DNA from: Coprinellus micaceus | Lineage: Eukaryota; Basidiomycota; Agaricomycetes; Agaricales; Psathyrellaceae | DNA: 64,000 nt | Direction of reading: 5' to 3' | Assembly (NCBI GenBank): GCA_951394405.1 | Contig: OX596335.1 | Location: 1,054,001-1,118,000, forward strand | In this document: piece after piece, positions 21,881 to 32,992 of the stretch | Layout: every line of letters begins with the position of its first letter | Numbering within the stretch: position 1 is the first letter of the stretch | Made by a program: the position numbers and the translations under genes | The notes under the pieces: generated by a model | What the model saw: the letters and a program-made list of their open reading frames with translations, nothing else | The model's database searches: none | What the model was told of the DNA's origin: nothing

Positions 21881-22426
21881 CTGCATATCGGCCGAGGGAC
21901 CCACATTGAGGATGTTCATCATCGTGCCCTCCCAGGGAAGCAACTACTCCCCTATGCCCTGAGAAGGGACCCAGAACCCTACCTCCCCGCGCCTCCACAA
22001 CCTGGAGACGGTGATCAGGACAGGTCCCATGGCGATTGGGGCCAACCAGGTTCGGTCCACGGCGATGGCAATGAGTCCCAAGGCGAAGAGGATTGCGGCA
22101 CATGGGGCGAACCGATTTCACGCCACGGCAGGGACACGGGAGAGGACGAAGGAGCGAGCGTATTCGACCCACCGGAGCCAGTTGAATGGGGCTGCATTGA
22201 CGAGGGCGGGATTGGTCACAGATGTATCGACCTCGTCACGGTGTGGGCTTTTGACAGTGTTCCCTCCTGGGATGGGTTTAAGCATAACGCCCTGTCCGAA
22301 GAGTCGCAGCGCCTCATAGAAGCAGTTGGGATCGTCGACGTAGGTGTACCTCCGGTGGATTGGACCGCACCGGATCGTTCAAACCCAGCATCGTCAAAGA
22401 ATATCCAGCGGCATCATGGGCCATAA
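21881..22426 (+). pseudogene. Pro-domain-only relative, open frame without ATG
   Basis: A frame of 182 codons stays open from a TAA at 21878-21880 to a stop at 22424-22426, but no ATG occurs in it (the first GTG is at 22241). It aligns along its length with 6539-7123: ALPGKQLLPYALRRDPEPYL, PAPPQPGDGDQDRSHGDWGQ, CGTWGEPISRHG, then VWAFDSVPSWDGFKHNALSE and ESQRLIEAVGIVDVG. The lost start and an altered HRCIDLVTVWAF segment suggest decay, yet the frame is intact. It diverges from copy C exactly as the other relics diverge from copies A and B. Confidence 0.6.
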
Positions 22427-22589
22427 ACATGAATGTGAGGGGACTCTCTGGTAGTCATATGTCTCGCTTGGGTCCCAGGACAGCGCAATATAACCCTGTA
22501 CGAAAAGGCGAGTGCGCGAGTGCGCATGGCGAGCTTAACAGAAGAATAAAACAACCGTGCCTTGACTAGGACGGGCGACATTGCGAAAT

Positions 22590-22670
22590 AATGTTGGCCT
22601 TGACCTGGGCAAGGAGGTCGAAGAGGTCAATTGTCTCCTGCGAGAGGGTTCGATACTGCGCTCCATCAAA
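22590..22670 (-). pseudogene. Short fragment of a full-type pro-region
   Basis: The - strand reads PFDGAQYRTLSQETIDLFDL followed by LAQVKAN, which matches SFDGTNYNTLSQETLDLFEL/LARVNAD of the full-length genes (not the SEES-type of the pro-domain-only relics). Nothing recognisable flanks it. Confidence 0.6.
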
Positions 22671-25443
22671 TGGTGGCCGGCCCCCAACCCGTCTTGAAAT
22701 ACTTTGACTGGTTCGTCGTGGTGGACTTCAGCGGAGAAGCACCGAGTAGGCGCCCACCGCCCACATTCGGCTAGGTGATATGGTTGCTGGTGGCTGGGAA
22801 GTGTTTTGTGTGGTAGCTTGGGGACCAGCGAAATGCGTGCGTCGACATATACTGCGTTGAATAGTCTCCCGTCGCACGAAAACCTCTCGGAGAGGTTAAA
22901 GCGCAGAATGGGAGTAGTCCGGATGACTGCCGCGGTCGACCCATTCGCCAGTGTGGCTACTCATGCCCGCCGGTTAAAACCAGGCGAATCATCTTGGAGT
23001 CATACACTGAGTTAGGGTTCTTAACCTGTGGGTTTTTGACTGGAGCGCGGAACCTCGCATTTCAGAGAGGCCTGACACTGCGTCAAGGGGAAGTACTGAA
23101 CCGTTCACTTGGCGTCAGGTGTTGGCAGATTCAGAGCGAATCGGCTTTTCATGAACCGAATCCCCATAATTGTAGAACACGTACCTTCGAGGTTCCGCTT
23201 TGTCGCTTCAGTAAGAGCGCTCGCTGTGAAGGGGAGTTAATAAGTCACGCACACTGCTCCGTGGCTTCGTCGAAGTCCAGGACTTCCCGATCTCCCTGTC
23301 TCGATGAGGAAAGTCATTGCGCGGCTATCACACCGCCATCAATTCCAGCAGTCTGTGGACGCTTGGAGGTCCCGCCTGAATGACCCGCCTCGGTTGCCTG
23401 TTGCTGGCATAGAGTCTTTTTACACGTATATACTGAGGAAGGGACCGCTGGAAATGTTGTAGATTTGAAGAATCACCTTTTCAACTCTATCGTTTCCAAC
23501 TCGAATCTCGGGTTTCTCATCCCGCAAACCTGGACGATGCATTCTATAGTCAGACTGTCGGTCGCTAAGAGTCCTTTCTTGAGCACCCTCTCATTTTATT
23601 CCTTCAGTTTCGCAGTCACAATATGACCTGTCATGGGACAGAGGTGTTAGTAGCAATTCCTCCCACCCTCGCAACAATTTACCTAATTCTTGCATCCATG
23701 GAACGATTCCAAAGCTCAAGAGACGCTCGCAGCGTTCCTCGATTCTTCCCATCAGAGGCAGGGGGGCCGGCAAGGCCAAAATGAGGGCACCGGGTATTGG
23801 CCTCAGCCCATGGAATCTCCGCCGAATGCCTGATTGCGAGAGGGAAAGGGTCCATTCCCTAGACATTTCGAAATTTCTCTCGAAGTCGTGATCCGCTAAG
23901 TCATGCTAATTGGTGATAACCGATCGTTTTGCCGTAGTTGGAGTGTCGATAGACCCTTTCGTCTCGCTCTGCCCTTCTACTCGCGCTTCGACTATCGTGG
24001 AGCCGGGTGCTTCCTGTGTGCTTGGATGGAACTCGGCGAGGGGAAATACGGCGGCGATGTGGCTGGAAATGAGAATAAAATGTTTAATAGCCCCTCAAGG
24101 TGTCGAGACGATGTCGAGAACTACCCATCCCATGTCTGTCACTTCCTTGTCGCATGCGAGAGGTTAACTCTCGAAGGTTAAATGGGTTATCACCACTGAA
24201 AGCAAGCCCACTGAGGCCGGTGGTGGCTACCCATCGCCCAAAAACGATATGGCACGGGTGGATGTGGTGAGGGTGCCACTCAAGTGCCCCGGCGGCAGTA
24301 CTGGGGTTTCCCTGACCGATTCTTTGGTTCGTGAAGGTATGCGGTCATTCCCGACACCGGTTGGGTGTAGCTGGAACGTTGCTGGAATGGACTCTCGTTC
24401 CGTTCACACCGCACTGCCTCGTTGGTCGGCCTAAAGAGCCAACAGGGTTTGGAAACACCCCACTTCCTGATGACTACATAGCGTAAAACTGGGAAACTTC
24501 TATGTTAAACTTCTTGGTCCCACAAGGTCCAACGTTATATTAGATAGATAGGCATTTGTGGGGACAGGCACAAGAACCTTCGATCCCGTTTCCCGTGAAC
24601 CCCATGCGCAACGGTTAAAATTGCGAATGGCTTGAACTACTTCCGAAGGAAGATCCAATTTACACAGGCCTTCGCCTGGCCCAGGTTCCAATCGGTGGGG
24701 AGGTTGTACCCGAGTTAGTAACATATGGTGGTTAGGGGGCTCGCCACCAATTGCAAACGGCACCTGGGGTACTAGCCCAGAGTACAACCTCGAGGGCACA
24801 AGCCTTTACACTTCCGTCACAATACGGCACAGAGCGAAGCGCCCAGATGCCCCTACATCGAGTTCCGTAACTAGCCTGCGGGCGTGTCGGCGTCGACTCT
24901 CCTGCTTCAGAATCCTCGACACCGACGACTAATGTTTCGATGCCTCGATGCCTAACGGTTCGCCCTCCTTCTGAGTTTCAGACTAGATTGACGATTCATG
25001 GAAGGTTACAATTAATTTGTATTCTGCCCACCCCGGATACACCATTCAGTTGAAATGAAATCGAGTAGTGAGGACGACCTTGAACGTTGGCTAAACAACG
25101 TCGACTCGCCCCCCGAGAAGGCAAGGCTGTACGTGCGTTGGTACTACACACCATATGATTGGCGATCACCATGTGGCACATAAGGTTCGTGAAGATCCTT
25201 CGGCGGAGTAAAAGTGCGTGCCTCCATGTAACAAAGCGCTGAACCGGCCACAGATCCACTCACCGAGGCGGCGCCCCCAAGAGAACGTAAAAGGGAAGAA
25301 CGGAGCGAACAAATACAGAGAAATGAGAGCGAATAGATGGATAGATAGATACAAGCGTTATGTTTGGTATGGTACAGGGCGTTGCGAAGAATTCAATAGA
25401 GGTGGGTATACAACATGAGGAGAAAGCTAAAGATACATACAGA
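22671..25443. other. Gene-poor stretch
   Basis: About 2.8 kb with only short unrelated reading frames. A copy of the 17-mer TAGGCGCCCACCGCCCA lies at 22747-22763. No domain, transposon terminus or RNA gene was recognised. The last part (about 25250-25443) is probably the MCM3 3'-UTR. It may be decayed accessory DNA. Confidence 0.4.
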
Positions 25444-28189
<2,746 letters not shown>

Positions 28190-28241
28190 TGCGTTGGCGA
28201 TGCGGAGGAGATGGTCGTCGTCAGGAGAAGAAATTCATCAG

Positions 28242-28272
28242 ACGCGTCACGCATCTCGCGCATGTCACGCGT
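28242..28272 (-). promoter_or_regulatory. Two MluI cell-cycle boxes (ACGCGT) upstream of MCM3
   Basis: ACGCGT at 28242-28247 and 28267-28272, 53 and 78 bp before the MCM3 ATG. In yeasts this is the binding site of MBF (Mbp1/Swi6), which drives G1/S genes including MCM genes. Two copies within 31 bp are unlikely by chance; binding here is inferred. Confidence 0.6.
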
Positions 28273-28941
28273 CATGCACACAGCGTGATGTGTGACATCC
28301 TCCCTGTCTCCTGCCCACCCCAACTTGAACTAACTTGAACATATCCCACTGCCAGGGCATCGAGAGAATTTGGGCTGCTATACCTTGGGAAGCCCCGTAG
28401 CGGCCGTACCAGTTCTCTTATTTCTCAACCAAAGGACGTTCCTGGCCATCGACGTATACGGAAATTGGATAAAAGTGGTAACTGCCAGAACCAAGTTTCG
28501 AGGTGACTTCAGTGGACCCACGAAGATCATTGATGCCTCCCCTTCCACTCCCCCGAAGATCAATGCAAACAGTCCGACTTCAGACACAACCTCTTCAGCG
28601 CGAGATTGCGAGTTGTGATTTTGAATGGAAGTAAAAGAGGAAAGGAGGTAAGGATACAAGATCGACTATTGCGAAGCATTGAAGGAGTGAGGTAGCTCTG
28701 TAATACACTGCTTGTAATCTAAGTGGAAGAAATGTCTGCAAAGGAGCGTCATGACCACAAAAGGGTCCCATGGAACGGCGGAGATCGCTCGCCCCCCCGG
28801 ATTAATCAATGGGGGACAGCCTCACACCAAGGGGTATTTAATTGGTTGCTCGGATGAGGGCGAGGATTCTGCATCCGTACCAGTTAGTATCATGGCGACA
28901 GGAGTCAACGAAACGATGAACTCACATTGGAAGATTATGGA
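28273..28941. other. Region between MCM3 promoter and the repeat peptide gene
   Basis: About 670 bp without a supported gene. It holds the MCM3 upstream region and the 3' flank of the - strand gene at 28942. Confidence 0.45.
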
Positions 28942-29495
28942 TTACCATGCAGGACTGCCCGCAGCCTCCTCCGTGTCCCTTCTCCAGCTGGGGGAACCAC
29001 CTGCGGGTTCAGCACTGGCGTCACGTTTCCATGAAGGGCTTCCACCCGCGGCCTCAGCATCTCTCCTCCACGAAGGGCTTCCACCCGCGGCTTCAGCATC
29101 TCTCCTCCACGAAGGACTTCCACCTGCCTCTCTCCTCCATGAAGGGCTTCCGCCTGCCTTTCTCCTCCAAGATGGGCTTGCGCCTGCTACCTCCACATCC
29201 CTTTTCCAGGCTGGTGAACCGCTATCTTCCCTCTTCCATGAAGGGGACGCTCGGCGCCAGGCAGGTGAACCCTCTTCTTCGCGCTTCCAGCTAGGGCTTC
29301 CTCCTCGGCGCCATGCAGGGGACCCCTGGGCCTGAACAACTTCTTCCGCAGCATTAGGCTCAGCCACTGGCACCTAAAAAGTTTACAGTCTATTAGCTGA
29401 CGGAATGTAGGGCGATGTCTAAAGAGGTATTCACTTACGGGTGCTGCGAGGACTGTGGACACCAGAATCAACGAAACTAAAGTAGAGAATCGCAT
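28942..29495 (-). CDS. Secreted precursor with 12 dibasic-separated SP(S/A)W peptide units (KEP-type)
   Basis: 162 aa from two exons: 29439-29495 (19 codons, a signal peptide MRFSTLVSLILVSTVLA cleaved near AP) and 28942-29373, joined across a 65-nt intron (GTAAGT...TTTTAG). After a short acidic leader, the protein is a run of twelve Ser-Pro-(Ser/Ala)-Trp cores. Eleven are followed at once by Lys-Arg or Arg-Arg, the Kex2 signal, and the twelfth is followed by the stop codon, so processing would leave the same Trp end everywhere. Spacers such as DAEA, EA, KA and DASAEP look like X-Ala/X-Pro dipeptides trimmed by Ste13-type peptidases in yeast alpha-factor. Likely products are short peptides such as (A)GGSPSW. 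Their function, whether signalling, cell-wall or RiPP core, is unknown. Confidence 0.85.
29033..29110 (-). repeat. 39-bp tandem repeat within the peptide precursor
   Basis: Two adjacent 39-bp copies (29033-29071 and 29072-29110) differ at only one or two positions and encode DAEAAGGSPSWRR-type units. The near identity implies recent duplication or homogenisation by unequal crossing-over. Confidence 0.75.
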
Positions 29496-29604
29496 TATAA
29501 TGGTGATGCGAGGTAGAGGCTGAGGCGAGTAAGCGTTTAAGGGACGGGAGGAACGACGAGGTGGGGTGGAAAACTGAACTCAGGAACGGAATTCAGTTGG
29601 AGCT

Positions 29605-29614
29605 CCTTATAAAT
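29605..29614 (-). promoter_or_regulatory. TATA box of the peptide precursor gene
   Basis: TATTTATAAG on the - strand, about 110 bp before the ATG at 29493-29495; the best core-promoter candidate in the upstream region. Confidence 0.5.
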
Positions 29615-30719
29615 AGTGAATTGTTGGCGGTCGGGACCCGGGATCTTGCCAGGACGATCCGCTTGCCACTTTGTCCCTTGTGGAAGGAGGACGCACACGG
29701 CTCGCACCGGCAGTATCCGTTTCTGACCATTACGCCATGAGATGGGTTGTGAGATTTGACAGATGCACTTCTCATGTGCGCTTGTGACAACCTTGCGCCT
29801 CACAGACTCCGTCCGTTATCCCACATTCTTCGGTGGGCAGATATCGCCCAAAGATCAAATTTACACGTATCTCGATACCAGTGGCCAAGGGCACGATCAC
29901 CTTCTCGTATTCTCAACTTGATAGGATGTTCGGGTCAAAGGTATACTCTGAGGTAAAAGGTTGGATTGCTTCTGTGAGCAAGCATCCGTGCCTTACTAGA
30001 GAACGGGGACACTCACCTGATGAGGATGCCTCGGTCACCTATGGTTCCCGGCCGGTCTTCGGAGGTATGGTGCTACAAGAGAGGTCAGCTTGGCTACACG
30101 GAAATAGGCCTTGTGATTCTCCATTCTGGGTGGACACCAGGCACTGGTAAGCCCGGGTCCAGTCTCCAAACGACTGAATAGGAATGAATGCAACCACGGT
30201 CTCCGTTCGATGCAGTCACAAAGTCGCGGTATGCCCTGGCGCATCGAGAATCAACGCTCGATAGATTTGCGTGTGGACGGACGACCGTGTCGACCTCGAA
30301 AGTCTGTCAGACGACCGAGTCCGGGCTCAACAGATGATTGCCGTCAAGTGAGATAAGCGCACTAATAGTCGGCCAAGTGAACAGCCATGCCAACCTATCA
30401 ACGCGGCCAACCTGCGAAAGTGGACTAACTGCGTTGCAAATGCGGTCCACGCCACGCACCATGCACCTGTGGTCGATGTTCAATGCGCGCCTGGGGCACG
30501 ACAGGATGAGGGTAGCTTCTCTTGCATGGCCATTACCTCGTAGATCCCTTCCCCAATGCGATATCCGTAGTGGCCGGTTCGCATGGATTTTACCCATGGT
30601 CGAACCTAAAGTCCATTCTACAGGACGGGGTCGTAGTCTGATAGAATTTGCAACCCAAGAACGGTGGATCCATGCGGACGACCTAAAGTATCTGCATGAT
30701 GTCATGTGCACAGCGGTCC
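29615..30719. other. Intergenic region between peptide precursor and PRP17
   Basis: About 1.1 kb upstream of the precursor gene and downstream of PRP17. No supported gene; frames in 30307-30719 are read-through of PRP17 3' sequence or chance. Confidence 0.45.
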
Positions 30720-32806
30720 TCAGTCCTGAAATGAGGTCAGTGGGATGTTCTACAGCGAAAGCTTGGCTAGTACCCACCCAGAGTTTGATTAATCCGTCCC
30801 AGGACGCTGTGATGACCTTGGACTAAACGGAAGGAGGAGCGTATTTAAGCCATTGATCCTGATTATCCGATGGCATGCCACGTACCGTTTCATGAGGAAG
30901 CCACTCGTGAGCGATAACCACCTTGGAATGTGCTTTTAATCGCGACTTGATGCGGCCGGTCTTCCAATCCCAGAACACGACGTTACCCTCCCCATCTCCA
31001 CTGCTTATCCATTTGCCGTCGGGGGAGAATCCCACTTGGCAAGCATAACCGGCAACAGAGTGTCCAGCGAACCGCTTCTTTCTGTTCTGTCGGAAGTTGT
31101 CTGTGCTGTAGACGAGGATCTGGTTATCCAGTGACTGGGCGGCGAAGTATTTATCTGGACGAATAGGTAAGAAACGAGTTACCGGTTCAAGGAACGTGGG
31201 TTCTTACTGGATGGGTGCAACGTTACGGCGGGCATCGAGTGCATGTGGGGTTCTGCGATGTACTTGATGACGACCGGGATATCAAAGTCCCATGCGCGAA
31301 TCGTCTTATCGTCTGACGTCGTCACGAAGCGGCGGTTCTCGTCGACGAAAGTGATGGTGTTAACTGGTCCGAGGTGCTGATCGTACTCTTGAGTGATCTC
31401 CCCGGAATTCATGTCGTACTAAGGCGGCGATTAGGCATTGGCATGGGTGAAGGTGAGGGTGGCAAAATTCACCTGAATGATCTTCTTGTCTGACATACCA
31501 GCCAGGAAAATGTGTTGCTTGTCTGCGTCAGGATGGAAGCGTACGACGTAGGGAATCTTCCCATTGCCAAATCGTTTAATGCACTGGCCAGTCTCCGTGT
31601 CCCACAACTTCATTGTACGATCGTACGCGCATGACAGGAATTGACGCCCATCATTAGAAAAACAGATGTCTTTGACGGCTTTGGTATGCCCATGGAATGT
31701 CCGGAGACAATTGCCGTGAGTGTAGATATCCCAGAGCTAACAAAGGTGTCAGCGGTGATGTAACGGGTACGCGACCTGAGGTACGCACCTTGATCTTCGT
31801 GTCCATCGAACCGCTAATGAACATATGCGCAGTTTGGGGGAAGGTTCGGATAACGGAGACGCCTTGGGTATGGCCTGTCCATGTATGGATGCAGACCTTG
31901 GGAATGAAGCAGTCCTGGGAGCCGGCTTCCTGCAGAAGGTTCGGTGCCTCGCCGACTGGAGCTGACATGTACGTCCTTCCCTGGTAGTCCGTCATAGACT
32001 TGCCGTGGAACGTAGACGTTTCTTGACCGGATGCTCCTTTCTTTGGTTTCGCCTTCTTCAGCGACACCTGTGCCTCTTCCTCCTCCGACTCTTCCTCCTC
32101 TTCATCGTCGCCAGCCTCCACTCCAGCCAAGAACTCTTGCTGTTGGTCTTCGCCTTTCCACCCTGCCCAAGGACCAACGTAAGCACCATCCCCGTCGACC
32201 ACGTCCAGATCGCCCTTCTCCGTCCTTTTTCGCTTAAGTTCCCTCTTCTGGGTGCGGGTGGCGCGTAGTGTATCAAGAGTCGCAAACTTGTTGGCTTCTG
32301 CCGCTTCCAACGAACCGACAATCGCGGGCGCGTTGGGGTCGAGCGATGGGTTCGCAGAATACCCCAATATTGAGTGGGTGAGGTGTTGAGCACGGAAAGC
32401 GTGGTCCGACATGGACTGCTCCTCAACATGCCCAGCGAGCGCGTTCTGGTTGAGGAATCGATTCCGGTCCGCGAACGGATTTTCGGGGCCCTGAAGGGGC
32501 AGGATCATCTCCTCATAAGGGATGTTAACGTTCATTTGGGTGTCTGTTGGTCGAGTAACCAGCGTCTTGAGGTTTAGTGGGTCCTGCGGGATGGTGTTAG
32601 ACATATATAGCAGATACAGGAGCAGATACTCAGGAACTTACCTCCGACAAAACATAAGGGGCAGCATCAGCGCTTGCCGGCACGACTGAGGTCTCTTGGA
32701 CTCGCGGTTTCTTGGCCTGGGGCAGCGAAGAGAGACCAAAAGCATCTCTGGACACAGTCTTGATAATTTCTTCCTCGTCGGAGGAGTAGTCGAGACCAAG
32801 AGACAT
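30720..32806 (-). CDS. PRP17: Pre-mRNA processing factor 17 (CDC40/PRP17)
   Basis: WD40 splicing factor needed for the second catalytic step of nuclear pre-mRNA splicing. The ATG at 32804-32806 begins [13 protein letters not shown]. The N-terminal part has [20 protein letters not shown] and an acidic/Lys-rich stretch ([20 protein letters not shown]). The C-terminal propeller includes [55 protein letters not shown] and [20 protein letters not shown], a typical Prp17 order. The last propeller strand is recovered only by two introns: after LPHET (acceptor at 30823-30824) the exon 30778-30822 reads [15 protein letters not shown], and a 52-nt intron (30726-30777) leads to a final mini-exon encoding Asp-stop, giving the family's usual end IKLWD. 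Confidence 0.93.
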
Positions 32807-32992
32807 TCTAGATAATGAGTGGGTGATGGTCAAGCTGAATGGTGCACTGGCGGGAAGGCGTCAATGAATTGATGTGTGACCTGCTGTGCTCGTGACTGTG
32901 ACAGCGTGCAACAACGCTTCCGCTCCTGTCAGTGTGTCCTGCTCACAACTCCCCCAGGGCTCCTGGGTTAATGATTTTGGCTTTTTCTAGTC
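32807..32992. promoter_or_regulatory. Shared promoter, PRP17 / Myb-zinc-finger gene
   Basis: 186 bp between divergent ATGs; the two 5'-UTRs and core promoters must lie here or overlap. No clear TATA box. Confidence 0.45.

Noticed and set aside
30307..30777. C-terminal extension of PRP17 or separate - strand frame
   Set aside because: A 52-nt intron (30726-30777) leads to an Asp-stop mini-exon that gives the normal IKLWD end, so the longer frame is intron read-through.
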